In this document: piece by piece, positions 36,915 to 45,915 of the stretch | How positions within the stretch are numbered: the stretch's first letter is position 1 | How the letters are laid out: each line of letters starts with the position of its first letter | Assembly (NCBI GenBank): GCA_938028745.1 | Contig: CALIZL010000062.1 | Location: forward strand, 1 to 62,004 | Source of the DNA: an uncultured Prevotella sp. | GTDB taxonomy: Bacteria; Bacteroidota; Bacteroidia; Bacteroidales; Bacteroidaceae | DNA length: 62,004 bases | Reading direction: 5' to 3' | Program-made: the position numbers and the translations under genes | Notes under the pieces: model-generated | Database searches by the model: none | Told to the model about the DNA's origin: nothing | The model's input: only the letters and a program-made list of their open reading frames with translations

Positions 36915-38873
36915 ATGGAATACAATTTTGTATTTTTGATACTTCTTCTGCCTGCGCTATCGTTCCTCGTGCTAGGACTATTAGGCATGAAGATGCCGCA
37001 CAAGGTGGCAGGTTCCATCGGAACGGTGGTTCTGGGCACAATCTTTTGCCTTTCCATCTATACGGCGTACGAATACTTCATCGGACAAGGCCGTGGGGCC
37101 GACGGACTTTACCCGCACGTTACGGCGTTTAACTTCTCGTGGCTGAAGTTTTCCGAACTGCTGACGTTCAACCTAGGTTTCCGTCTCACCCCCATTTCGG
37201 TGATGATGCTGGTGGTTATCACCACCGTGAGCCTCATGGTGCACATCTACTCGTTCGGTTACATGCACGGCGAAAAGGGTTTCCAGCGTTATTACGCCTT
37301 CCTTTCGCTCTTCACCATGTCGATGTTGGGCCTAGTTGTGGCCACGAACATCTTCCAGATGTACCTATTTTGGGAACTTGTGGGTGTGTCGTCCTATCTT
37401 CTCATCGGCTTCTACTACCCTCAAGGGGCCGCCGTTGCCGCATCGAAGAAGGCATTTATCGTAACTCGCTTTGCCGACTTGTTCTTCCTTATCGGCATTT
37501 TGATTTACAGTTTCTACGTCGGAACGTTCAACTACGACCTCAACGCCATGCCTTCGCTCCACGAGCAGGTGGCTGGTTCGGCCGTAATGATGCCCGTAGC
37601 CCTGTTCTTCATGTTCATCGGCGGTGCAGGTAAGAGCGCCATGTTCCCCTTGCACATTTGGTTGCCAGATGCAATGGAAGGTCCTACGCCCGTATCGGCG
37701 CTTATCCATGCCGCAACGATGGTTGTAGCAGGCGTGTTCCTTGTGGCCAGTCTGTTCCCCATCTTCGTAGAGTTCGCCCCCGAACAGTTGCATTGGATAG
37801 CCTACATTGCAGCCTTCACGGCCTTCTATGCCGCAGCTGTGGCTTGTGTACAGAGCGACATCAAGCGCGTTTTGGCCTTCTCTACCATCTCGCAGATTGG
37901 TTTCATGCTCGTGGCACTTGGCGTTTGCCTGCCCGACCCACAAACAGGCGCAGTGGCAATGACCGAGGAATATGCCGATATGCAAGGACTTGGCTACATG
38001 GCAGGCATGTTCCACCTCTTCACTCACGCCATGTTCAAGGCTTGTCTCTTCTTAGGCGCAGGCTGTATCATACATGCCGTGCACTCTAACGAAAAAGAAT
38101 ACATGGGCGGACTACGCAAGTACATGCCCATTACGCACTGGACATTCCTCATTTCGTGTCTCGCCATCGCTGGCATACCGCCTTTCTCAGGCTTCTTCTC
38201 AAAAGATGAGATATTAGTAGCTTGTTACAATTTCAGTCCTATTATGGGCGCAGTGATGAGCGGCATCGCCATGATGACGGCTTTCTACATGTTCCGACTC
38301 TACTATGTGATATTCTGGGGCAAGAGCTACTACGAAACGCACATCAACGAAGGAGCGCACAAGCCCCACGAGGCACCGCTCACGATGACTTTCCCCTTGA
38401 TATTCCTGTCCATCATCACGGTAACCTGCGGTTTCTTGCCCTTTGGCGAACTCGTTTCTGCCAACGGCATAGGATTCCATACCCACATCAACTGGGGTGT
38501 CGCAGGCACCTGTGTGGCATTGGCCCTTATTGGAATTGCAGCAGCAATGCTGATGTACAAGAAGGCCGAAACGCCTTTCGCCGACAAGTTGGCCAAGACG
38601 TTCCCCGCACTTCACCGTGCAGCCTACAAGCGTTTCTATATGGACGAGATTTGGCAATACGTTACCCATCGCATCATCTTCCGCCTCATATCCAAGCCCA
38701 TCGCGTGGTTCGACCGCCATGTAATCGACGGCACGTTCAACTTCTTGGCTTGGAGCTCCAACGAAGCAGGCGAAAGCATACGTCCCTGGCAAAGCGGCGA
38801 CGTGCGTCATTACGCCATTTGGTTCCTCTCCGGAGCCGTTGCCCTTACCTTGGTTTTGCTATATATGTTGTAA
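36915..38873 (+). CDS. nuoL: Complex I subunit NuoL (antiporter-like)
   Basis: A 652-residue antiporter-like ion-pumping subunit at the far end of the membrane arm. It has the family segments FWELVGVSSYLLIGFYY, GKSAMFPLHIWLPDAMEGPTP and HAATMVVAGVFLVA, and a C-terminal amphipathic lateral helix region (about 540-652). The full length agrees with other NuoL. It lies 6 bases after nuoK and 34 before nuoM. Confidence 0.97.
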   Translation: MEYNFVFLILLLPALSFLVLGLLGMKMPHKVAGSIGTVVLGTIFCLSIYTAYEYFIGQGRGADGLYPHVTAFNFSWLKFSELLTFNLGFRLTPISVMMLVVITTVSLMVHIYSFGYMHGEKGFQRYYAFLSLFTMSMLGLVVATNIFQMYLFWELVGVSSYLLIGFYYPQGAAVAASKKAFIVTRFADLFFLIGILIYSFYVGTFNYDLNAMPSLHEQVAGSAVMMPVALFFMFIGGAGKSAMFPLHIWLPDAMEGPTPVSALIHAATMVVAGVFLVASLFPIFVEFAPEQLHWIAYIAAFTAFYAAAVACVQSDIKRVLAFSTISQIGFMLVALGVCLPDPQTGAVAMTEEYADMQGLGYMAGMFHLFTHAMFKACLFLGAGCIIHAVHSNEKEYMGGLRKYMPITHWTFLISCLAIAGIPPFSGFFSKDEILVACYNFSPIMGAVMSGIAMMTAFYMFRLYYVIFWGKSYYETHINEGAHKPHEAPLTMTFPLIFLSIITVTCGFLPFGELVSANGIGFHTHINWGVAGTCVALALIGIAAAMLMYKKAETPFADKLAKTFPALHRAAYKRFYMDEIWQYVTHRIIFRLISKPIAWFDRHVIDGTFNFLAWSSNEAGESIRPWQSGDVRHYAIWFLSGAVALTLVLLYML

Positions 38874-38907
38874 ATATGAGGTAACAACCAAATAAAAGAA
38901 AAACAAA

Positions 38908-40413
38908 ATGAGTATATTAACATTATTCGTAGTTATCCCCGTGCTGATGTTGCTGGGCCTTTGGCTTTCGCGCAACCTCAATCAAGTGCGCGGTGTGATG
39001 GTTGTCGGCTCGTCGTGCTTGTTGGTACTTTCGGTTTGGCTCACCATCGCTTTCCTTCAAATGCGCGATGCAGGCAACACCGATGCCATGTTGTTTCAAT
39101 ACACCGTGGATTGGTTCAAGCCGCTCAACATAGCCTACGCCGTGGGTGTCGACGGCATTTCGGTGGTGATGCTCCTCCTTTCTAGCATCATCGTGTTCAC
39201 AGGCACATTTGCCTCGTGGCAGTTAAAGCCACTAACAAAAGAATATTTCCTTTGGTTCACCCTGCTTAGCATTGGTGTTTACGGTTTCTTCATCTCGGTA
39301 GACCTCTTCACCATGTTCATGTTCTACGAGGTGGCACTTATCCCCATGTACCTACTCATCGGCGTTTGGGGTAGCGGAAAGAAAGAATATTCGGCAATGA
39401 AGCTAACCCTCATGCTTATGGGAGGTTCGGCTTTGCTCATCATTGGTATCATCGGCATCTACTTCTTCAGTGGTGCAACCACGATGAACATCCTCGAATT
39501 GCAAGCCCTACACAACATTCCAGAGAGCGTACAAAAGGTGCTTTTCCCCTTCGTTTTCATCGGATTTGGCGTGCTTGGCGCACTCTTCCCCTTTCACACA
39601 TGGTCGCCCGATGGTCACGCATCGGCTCCAACAGCCGTGTCTATGCTCCATGCAGGCGTATTGATGAAACTTGGAGGCTATGGATGTTTCCGCATTGCCA
39701 TCGTGCTTTTGCCCGAAGCTGCCCATCAGCTATCATGGATTTTCATCATCCTCACCACCATTTCGGTGGTATATGGTGCCTTCTCGGCCTGCGTACAAAC
39801 CGACTTGAAGTACATTAACGCCTACTCTTCGGTGTCGCACTGTGGCTTGGTGCTCTTCGCCCTGCTCATGATGACGCAAACTTCGTGCACGGGAGCCATC
39901 TTGCAGATGCTCTCTCACGGACTGATGACGGCCCTTTTCTTTGCCCTTATCGGTATGATTTACGGCCGTACACACACACGCGACATCCGTCAGCTGGGCG
40001 GATTGATGAAGATAATGCCTTTCCTCAGCGTGGGTTATGTCATTGCCGGTTTGGCCAACTTGGGCTTGCCAGGTTTCTCTGGTTTCGTTGCCGAAATGAC
40101 CATCTTCGTGGGTTCGTTCCAAAACAACGACGTATTCCACCGTACGGCCACCATCATTGCCTGTACCGCAATCGTTATCACGGCGGTCTACATCCTGCGT
40201 GTTGTGGGTAAGATACTTTTTGGCAAAGTTGCCGACCCCCATTACGAGCAACTCACCGATGCCACTTGGGACGAGCGTTTCGCCGTTGGTTGCCTCATCT
40301 TCTGCGTTGCAGGCCTTGGCCTCGCACCGCTTTGGGCAAGCAACATCATCAGCGACACGCTAGGTCCGATTATCGACCACATCAACAACGTAACCGCAAT
40401 AGCATCACTTTAA
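38908..40413 (+). CDS. nuoM: Complex I subunit NuoM (antiporter-like)
   Basis: A 501-residue antiporter-like subunit with about fourteen helices. Conserved parts include FYEVALIPMYLLIGVWG, LFPFHTWSPDGHASAPTAVS and HAGVLMKLGGYG. NuoL, NuoM and NuoN together form the main proton path of the membrane arm. It lies between nuoL and nuoN with spacers of 34 and 12 bases. Confidence 0.97.
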   Translation: MSILTLFVVIPVLMLLGLWLSRNLNQVRGVMVVGSSCLLVLSVWLTIAFLQMRDAGNTDAMLFQYTVDWFKPLNIAYAVGVDGISVVMLLLSSIIVFTGTFASWQLKPLTKEYFLWFTLLSIGVYGFFISVDLFTMFMFYEVALIPMYLLIGVWGSGKKEYSAMKLTLMLMGGSALLIIGIIGIYFFSGATTMNILELQALHNIPESVQKVLFPFVFIGFGVLGALFPFHTWSPDGHASAPTAVSMLHAGVLMKLGGYGCFRIAIVLLPEAAHQLSWIFIILTTISVVYGAFSACVQTDLKYINAYSSVSHCGLVLFALLMMTQTSCTGAILQMLSHGLMTALFFALIGMIYGRTHTRDIRQLGGLMKIMPFLSVGYVIAGLANLGLPGFSGFVAEMTIFVGSFQNNDVFHRTATIIACTAIVITAVYILRVVGKILFGKVADPHYEQLTDATWDERFAVGCLIFCVAGLGLAPLWASNIISDTLGPIIDHINNVTAIASL

Positions 40414-40425
40414 ACGTTTCGTACA

Positions 40426-41895
40426 ATGAATTTAGATTATAGTCAGTTTTTCCACATGATGCCCGAGGTTACCTTGATGGCCATGTTGGTGATTGTCTTT
40501 ATCATAGATTTCGCCACAGCTCATAAAGCCCCCATCGTGATAACCGACGATAAGACGGCACCTTCGCCACGTCCTTGGTTCAATCCTTTGGTGTGCGCAT
40601 TCATGCTGATACATATTCTTCTGAACTGCTGTCCCACCGAACCAGCCACTGCCTTTGGCGGAATGTATTCCACCACGCCCATGATTGGCGTGTTGAAAAC
40701 CATCCTTGCCTTCGGAACACTCATCGTTTTCATACAGGCACGCATGTGGCTTTCGCGACCCGACAGCACTTTTAAGGAAGGTGAATTTTATATGCTCATC
40801 ATTTCAACACTGCTTGGAATGAACATGATGGTAAGCGCCGACCACTTCTTGCTCTTCTTCTTAGGGCTCGAAATGGCATCCGTGCCTATGGCTTGCTTGG
40901 TGGCATTCGACAAGTATCGCCACAATTCGGCCGAGGCAGGCGCCAAGTTCATCCTCACCGCAACCTTTTCTAGCGGCGTGATGCTCTATGGCCTCACCTT
41001 CATCTATGCCGATGCAGGTTCGCTTTACTTCAACGAAGTGTCTCAACACCTATCGGCCACACCCATGACGGTTATGGGAATGGTGTTCTTCTTCAGCGGA
41101 TTGGGCTTTAAGATTTCGCTTGTGCCCTTCCACTTCTGGACAGCCGACACCTATCAAGGTGCGCCAACAACCATCACGGGCTATCTCTCCGTGGTGTCTA
41201 AGGGTGCCGCTGCCTTTGCGCTTTGCTCTATCTTGATGCACGTTTTCGGTGTACTGTTAGAACAATGGCAATATCTTCTCGGCATTGTCATTGTGTTGAG
41301 TATCACCATTGCCAACCTTTTCGCCATACGCCAAACCGAACTTAAACGTTTCATGGCGTTCAGCTCTATTTCGCAAGCAGGATATATCATGCTCGCCGTG
41401 ATGGGCGATTCGGGTATGGGCGTAACCGCTCTCACCTATTATATATTGGTGTATGTGGTGGCCAACATGAGTGTTTTCACCATCATCAGTGCCATCGAAG
41501 AGCGCAACAACGGCGTAACCGACATGGATGCCTACAACGGACTCTACTCCACCAACCCCAAGTTGGCCTTCCTTATGACGTTGGCCCTCTTCTCGCTTGG
41601 TGGCATTCCGCCCTTTGCAGGTATGTTTAGCAAGTTCTTCGTGTTTATGGCCGCCCTCGAACAGGGCAGCGCTTGGGCTTATTTAATCGTGTTCATCGCG
41701 TTGATTAACACCGTTATCAGCCTTTACTACTACTTGCTCATCGTTAAGGCGATGTACATCAACAAGAGCGAAAACCCGTTGCCTGCCTTCAAAAGCGACT
41801 GCAACACGCGCTTGGCCTTAGCCATCTGCACCCTAGGCGTTGCACTCTTCGGTGTTTGCAGCTACGTGTACGACTGGATTTTCTCCGCCCTGTAA
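40426..41895 (+). CDS. nuoN: Complex I subunit NuoN (antiporter-like)
   Basis: A 489-residue antiporter-like subunit, last gene of the operon. Conserved parts include LLFFLGLEMASVPMACLVAF, FKISLVPFHFWTADTYQGAPT and SLGGIPPFAGMFSKFFVF. No nuoE, nuoF or nuoG follows; a strong intrinsic terminator lies 64 bases downstream. The absence of the NADH module agrees with the reduced complex of Bacteroidales. Confidence 0.97.
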   Translation: MNLDYSQFFHMMPEVTLMAMLVIVFIIDFATAHKAPIVITDDKTAPSPRPWFNPLVCAFMLIHILLNCCPTEPATAFGGMYSTTPMIGVLKTILAFGTLIVFIQARMWLSRPDSTFKEGEFYMLIISTLLGMNMMVSADHFLLFFLGLEMASVPMACLVAFDKYRHNSAEAGAKFILTATFSSGVMLYGLTFIYADAGSLYFNEVSQHLSATPMTVMGMVFFFSGLGFKISLVPFHFWTADTYQGAPTTITGYLSVVSKGAAAFALCSILMHVFGVLLEQWQYLLGIVIVLSITIANLFAIRQTELKRFMAFSSISQAGYIMLAVMGDSGMGVTALTYYILVYVVANMSVFTIISAIEERNNGVTDMDAYNGLYSTNPKLAFLMTLALFSLGGIPPFAGMFSKFFVFMAALEQGSAWAYLIVFIALINTVISLYYYLLIVKAMYINKSENPLPAFKSDCNTRLALAICTLGVALFGVCSYVYDWIFSAL

Positions 41896-41958
41896 CCCTC
41901 ACGAACCATCTTGCCCACGAGGATAAGACACTTATCCCCCAAGGGCACACAAGTAATA

Positions 41959-41989
41959 AAGCCCCGAAAGCGTTTTGCTTTCGGGGCTT
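41959..41989 (+). terminator. Intrinsic terminator of the nuo operon
   Basis: Arms 41959-41971 and 41977-41989 form a perfect 13-bp stem with a 5-base loop, followed by TTTTC. It may also serve the convergent minus-strand regulator ending at 42067, since the minus side also ends in a T-rich run. Confidence 0.92.
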
Positions 41990-42066
41990 TTTCGTCTTAA
42001 ACGTGGGCATTACTAGATAATACATGCCCATCCATAACACCTAATGCGCAATGGCACTGCACTTCG

Positions 42067-42369
42067 TCAACACTTAGTTTGCATCTCGCACCAACCCACA
42101 AGTTCTTTAACATAAGGCAATACCGATTGCCCTAATGGCGATAAGCGATATACACCGCTTGACTTCTCAACAAGATGGTCTTCCATCAAAATACGAACGG
42201 CAGATGCAACCTGTTGATGTTTCATCCCTACTATACCCCAACAAAGTTGCTCCATTGAACCCGACACACACTCTGCTAGAACAAGTATCACCCATAAAGC
42301 ATCTAATCCGCAAAGCCTTGAAAGGACATTGCGGATTGGACATGTAGGAAATTGCGGGTCGATTACCAT
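42067..42369 (-). CDS. Short HxlR-like winged-helix protein
   Basis: A 100-residue protein whose start PTCPIRNVLSRL matches the HxlR family and its neighbour at 43035-43427 (NCPVRNILSRV). The middle departs from it: the recognition-helix region is rewritten and the wing is shortened (SSGVYRLSPLGQSVLP). It could be a diverged regulator, a partner that dimerises with the full regulator, or a decaying copy. Its ATG overlaps the end of the cupin gene by 7 bases, so the two are probably translated together. HxlR proteins are often redox-responsive regulators. Confidence 0.8.
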   Translation of the reverse strand: MVIDPQFPTCPIRNVLSRLCGLDALWVILVLAECVSGSMEQLCWGIVGMKHQQVASAVRILMEDHLVEKSSGVYRLSPLGQSVLPYVKELVGWCEMQTKC

Positions 42370-42815
42370 GTTAGCTTATCGCCAAGTATCACACCATCCC
42401 CAGCAGGAGAATCGTTCTCGCCAAAGCTATCGGCCTTGTATTGTATGCAAAGCATCAGCATCTCGCCCTCTCCGGTGTTCTTTAAGGCGCGCTTACCCGC
42501 TGGAGCAACTCGTACGATGCTACCTTCCGACACGGGGAACACCTCGCCATCAACCTGATACTCGCCCTCGCCTTTAAGGATAAAGTACAGTTCTTCGTGG
42601 GTTTTATGCGTATGAAGGAAACCACTATCCTGACCAGGAACCAGCGTTTGGAACGACACTTCGCTACCTGTTGCCTGCAATGCCTGGCCCACAAACACCT
42701 TTCCAGGTATTTCAATGTCGCCCAAAGGCAGTACATAATCCTTCACTTCGCTTAACTTACCGATGTTCACTGCTGTGAAATTCTTACCTTCTGTTGTTGT
42801 CTTTACAGTCTTCAT
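42363..42815 (-). CDS. Small cupin-domain protein
   Basis: A 150-residue single-cupin protein. Motif 1 is recognisable in FLHTHKTHEELYFILKGEG, with likely metal ligands His, His and Glu. Motif 2 (GSIVRVAPAGKRALKN) seems to lack the usual histidine after the PxG, so metal binding may be altered. I start at 42815 (MKTVKTTTEGKNF); the frame is open to 42908 but that extension is not cupin-like. It shares a transcript with the short HxlR-like gene downstream and lies divergent from a full HxlR regulator, which probably controls it. Function unknown; small cupins of this type may act on oxidised metabolites. Confidence 0.85.
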   Translation of the reverse strand: MKTVKTTTEGKNFTAVNIGKLSEVKDYVLPLGDIEIPGKVFVGQALQATGSEVSFQTLVPGQDSGFLHTHKTHEELYFILKGEGEYQVDGEVFPVSEGSIVRVAPAGKRALKNTGEGEMLMLCIQYKADSFGENDSPAGDGVILGDKLTW

Positions 42816-43019
42816 AATCTTTATTGTATAATTAATTTTGTGTTTAATCGTCATTGTTCTGACGATGCAAAGGTATTCACAATCAATGGCTCGCACAAGT
42901 AGGCACAATAAGGTGAGCCAGTTACCTTGAAGTAAGTAATGCTGAAATATATCGAGTTACGTCTGTAAGTTTTAGCACTGTTTAACAATAAACAGACAAG
43001 CATTGCAAAGGATAATAGT

Positions 43020-43027
43020 TACTTTTG
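43020..43027 (+). promoter_or_regulatory. Candidate -7 box of the HxlR regulator gene
   Basis: TACTTTTG ends 7 bases before an ATG at 43035 and 31 before another in-frame ATG at 43059. The second start is more natural if this box is used. No clear -33 box. Confidence 0.5.
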
Positions 43028-43058
43028 TGCAGTAATGCAACTTAAAAACCCTATTAAC

Positions 43059-43427
43059 ATGAACAGAACAGAAGTACGTGACGCGCTTTTCCCTAATTGT
43101 CCCGTCCGAAATATACTATCAAGAGTGGGTGATAAGTGGTCGATGTTGGTGCTTTTCACCTTAGAAACAAATGGCAACCTACGTTTCAAAGAGTTGCAAC
43201 GCAACATTCCCGACATATCCCAAAAGATGCTCACGGCTACTTTAAAGATGCTCGAATGCGATGCACTTATTACCCGCGTTGCTTTTCCCGAAGTACCGCC
43301 ACGTGTAGAGTACTCGCTATCAGAAAAAGGAAAGAGCCTACTTCCACACATTAGTAACCTACTTGCGTGGGCAACCGAACACATGGGTGAGATTATTGAG
43401 TCGCGCCAACGTTACCTCTTAAAGTAA
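43059..43427 (+). CDS. HxlR-family transcriptional regulator
   Basis: About 122 residues of the HxlR/MarR-like winged-helix family. Visible are LFPNCPVRNILSRVGDKWS at the start, the recognition region FKELQRNIPDISQKMLTATL, and the wing PPRVEYSLSEKGKSLLP. The conserved cysteine before PVR is often the redox sensor in this family. I take the ATG at 43059 because a -7 box sits at 43020-43027; the frame is also open from the ATG at 43035. It is divergent from the cupin gene and its shorter paralogue, and the region between them (42816-43019) probably holds its operator. Confidence 0.92.
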   Translation: MNRTEVRDALFPNCPVRNILSRVGDKWSMLVLFTLETNGNLRFKELQRNIPDISQKMLTATLKMLECDALITRVAFPEVPPRVEYSLSEKGKSLLPHISNLLAWATEHMGEIIESRQRYLLK

Positions 43428-43672
43428 GGAAAGCGTTTAAAGATGAAAGAGTGAAAAGGTGAAAAAGGGAAAAGGTGAAAGAATGGATACGCCCATCAAC
43501 TTATCAACTTGTACACTCATTGAAAACGTCTTGACTTTTAATATTCCTATAAATTGAGAGGGGTTTGTTACCTCTGTGATGCCAACACAAGATAAGCACT
43601 CCTCCCATATACGAAGTGCAGGGCAAATCAACTCACTGGCGTATAAACTCGTGAAAACCCAACAACTCCCTA
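43428..43672. other. Low-complexity leader of the repeat element
   Basis: Directly after the regulator gene there is a purine-rich run of GTGAAA-like words (43440-43485), then sequence with scattered CAACT words, and then the regular array. No gene is supported. Confidence 0.4.
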
Positions 43673-43960
43673 ACACATCAACTCACCAACTCATAAACTC
43701 ATCAATACATCAACTCATCAACTCACCAACTCACCAACTCACCAACACATAAACTCATCAACACATCAACTCATAAACCCACCAACACATCAACTCACCA
43801 ACTCATAAACTCACCAACTCACCAACTCACCAACTCATCAACACATCAACTCACCAACTCACCAACTCATCAACTCACCAACTCACCAACTCATCAACTC
43901 ACCAACTCATCAACTCAAAAACTCACCAACTCATCAACTCAAAAACTTAAAAACTTAAAA
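43673..43960. repeat. Period-8 tandem array, 36 units without indels
   Basis: From 43673 to 43960 the sequence divides into 36 consecutive octamers in one unbroken phase. The common forms are ACTCACCA, ACTCATCA, ACTCATAA and ACACATCA; the last few change to ACTCAAAA and ACTTAAAA. Units differ by substitutions only. A second, shorter array of the same kind lies at 61326-61428. Eight is not a multiple of three, so this is not a peptide repeat. Confidence 0.9.
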
Positions 43961-44560
43961 ACTTATCTTTTATTTTACAACATCGCTCTAATTTTCACTC
44001 CGTTCTAGCGAGAAAATCGGCCATAAAGTAGGTAAAAAGCCACTATTTCTAGCTTTTCACACATCTCGTTTTGTCTATTTTTAAGACCAAAACCTGCATT
44101 TTGCACCATTTAGCCTTTCTAGTTTAGCTGCCAACTCGTAATTTTTCATGCCCAAATACTCGCTTTTAGCCCCTAAAATGCCACTTTTTAATGGCTATTT
44201 TGCCCTTTTCGGCCTTGTTTTCAACAACTCTAAAACGTATAATTTATACCATTACGATGTATTTTTATTCTTTTCGCCTCGCATTTAGCAGCATTTTGCA
44301 CTGCATTTAGCATCAAAACGCACTACATTTAGCACCAAAACGCACTGCGTTTAGCATCAAAACGCACTGCATTTAGCATCAAAACGCACTGCGTTTAGCA
44401 CCAAATTGCAGTGCATTTAGCAGCAAATAGCCCAAAAGCCGGTACAAATGGCGGCTTTCTTAAATAAAAATTCATTTTGCAGCATTCATAAACTAACCCC
44501 CTTTTGCATCAAAACAAACCTTCGCGAGAATCGTTTTTTTGCGACTAGGTGAACAATCGG
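43961..44560. repeat. Large AT-rich intergenic element, copy 1
   Basis: This region follows the period-8 array and is similar along most of its length to 61429-62004. The best shared parts are TTTTGCACCATTTAGCC (near 44100 and 61570), CGTAATTTTT, CTTTTTAATG, the 22-bp array at 44278-44431, TTAAATAAAAATTCATTTT and CCTTCGCGAGAAT (near 44520 and 61970). No open frame is shared, so it looks non-coding. The region 44561-44787 after it shows nothing that I can name. Confidence 0.8.
44278..44431 (+). repeat. Array of 22-bp direct repeats
   Basis: Seven consecutive units of 22 bp (44278, 44300, 44322, 44344, 44366, 44388 and 44410 are the unit starts), core GCATTTAGCATCAAAACGC. The array lies within the large AT-rich element. 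The units are contiguous, without spacers. The reverse-oriented array at 28280-28411 and the array at 61749-61880 have the same consensus. Confidence 0.88.
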
Positions 44561-44787
44561 TGGACAAAAAGAGCACTCAGAATGTTAAATTTCTTACTGA
44601 AAACTAGACACAAAAAAAATAATTATGCCATGTTCGCGCGCATGGGCAACAGTACGGAAAGCACGTACACTTACTACCACCAGTGCGGGCAGTTGCAGGG
44701 CATACATTAAACTTCAGTAAAAAAAGCTTGGCTGAACACAAGCATGTATTCAGGCAAGCACATTTTTATAGAAACTAATTTTGTTTT

Positions 44788-45528
44788 CTAATGGCGATGC
44801 ACACGGAAAAACACTGGTGTCCACAAATTGCCATGCCTGAGGTAAATCTCGTAGTCTATGTAACTTCTTCCTTCAAAATCGTCTTCCCACGATTTTAGTT
44901 CTATTGTCAACTTGCCACCATTAACTTGCACATTAAAATCACTTCTACTAGCAGGCGGGTAATACCCAAAAGTACATTCTGCTCCCTCTGGTACAGAACA
45001 CACTATCTTATTTCCTACTTCATTATTCATTTCACCTATCACACTTCCTTTTGCAGGGAGCGCATTAGTAGACACGATGGTTTTAACGAATTTAACTACA
45101 GCTCCCTTAGTGGTATTTCCCTCCGTAATTGGTTCGTCCACCCACAGCTTATAACATACTGAGCCAGCTAAAACCGCCGTCTTCCCAGAAGGAAAACGTC
45201 TTAAAAGGTCAGCTTCAAAGAAATGATAACAATGCTTATACTGCACAACAGCCCCAAACAATATGTTTGTTAAATCGGCTTGCCATTTCGTGTTAGACAA
45301 GGATGTGCTGCCAGCATCTACAAAACACCAATCCCTAGATTCAGAAACAAAGATATTAAATTGGTCGAGATAGTATTGTGTTTCCTCAAAAAGCGTTTTA
45401 CCATTAGCCTCATTCATCATGTTGAGGGTTGTGCTATGCACTTCTGGCTCCTCATCGTCATTCTTGCTACTACATCCAGCTAAAAATAGAAGTAGCATTA
45501 ATGGGATAAGTTTAAGTAATTTGTCCAT
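44788..45528 (-). CDS. Lipoprotein of unknown function
   Basis: A 246-residue protein with a lipoprotein signal peptide; the lipobox is LFLAGC (cysteine about residue 19), followed by SSKNDDEE, a surface-export type of acidic segment typical of Bacteroidetes lipoproteins. The start of the mature part (TTLNMMNEANGKTLFEET) recalls small families of Bacteroidales lipoproteins such as DUF5036, but I cannot confirm this. The rest is beta-rich. It has a strong promoter (45570-45600) and stands alone between the repeat element and the beta-galactosidase gene, and is AT-richer than its neighbours. Confidence 0.84.
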   Translation of the reverse strand: MDKLLKLIPLMLLLFLAGCSSKNDDEEPEVHSTTLNMMNEANGKTLFEETQYYLDQFNIFVSESRDWCFVDAGSTSLSNTKWQADLTNILFGAVVQYKHCYHFFEADLLRRFPSGKTAVLAGSVCYKLWVDEPITEGNTTKGAVVKFVKTIVSTNALPAKGSVIGEMNNEVGNKIVCSVPEGAECTFGYYPPASRSDFNVQVNGGKLTIELKSWEDDFEGRSYIDYEIYLRHGNLWTPVFFRVHRH

Positions 45529-45569
45529 AATATAAGTTTTTAGTTGATAAAGTTATTATTGGATATTTG

Positions 45570-45600
45570 CAAAGATACGAAGAAATTAATTTTCAACAAA
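45570..45600 (-). promoter_or_regulatory. Promoter of the lipoprotein gene
   Basis: On the minus strand TTTG (45597-45600), a 19-base spacer and TATCTTTG (45570-45577) form a full Bacteroidetes promoter about 40 bases before the ATG at 45528. Confidence 0.78.
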
Positions 45601-45805
45601 GAAGTACTTTTCCTTTTTGAGATTCCGCAAATGTTCCGTTATATTTCTTACAGGCACGACAGAGTTATATATAATTAATTCACAAATAACTACATCGAGT
45701 AAACAACACATCATGGCTACCATTGGTTTAGTTAAGCAACACTTTGCCACTCGTTAAAATTATCTAAATCAGCATGTTGTTGGTTCTCATCTACCAATCT
45801 TTTGT

Positions 45806-45813
45806 TATTTTTG
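45806..45813 (+). promoter_or_regulatory. Candidate -7 box of the beta-galactosidase gene
   Basis: TATTTTTG about 100 bases before the ATG at 45916; TTC occurs at the -33 position instead of TTG. The region 45601-45805 is AT-rich with no gene. Confidence 0.5.
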
Positions 45814-45915
45814 TACCGATTATCGCCATTGCCCGTACAACGAGCCACGCGATGCCGCAAGAAGACAATGAACTAAAACCCAAACCCGATATTTTTTTCT
45901 AACTAGAATAGACAG

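Noticed and set aside
43428..43676. Minus-strand 79-codon frame over 43437-43676
   Set aside because: Low-complexity sequence with no recognisable protein features.
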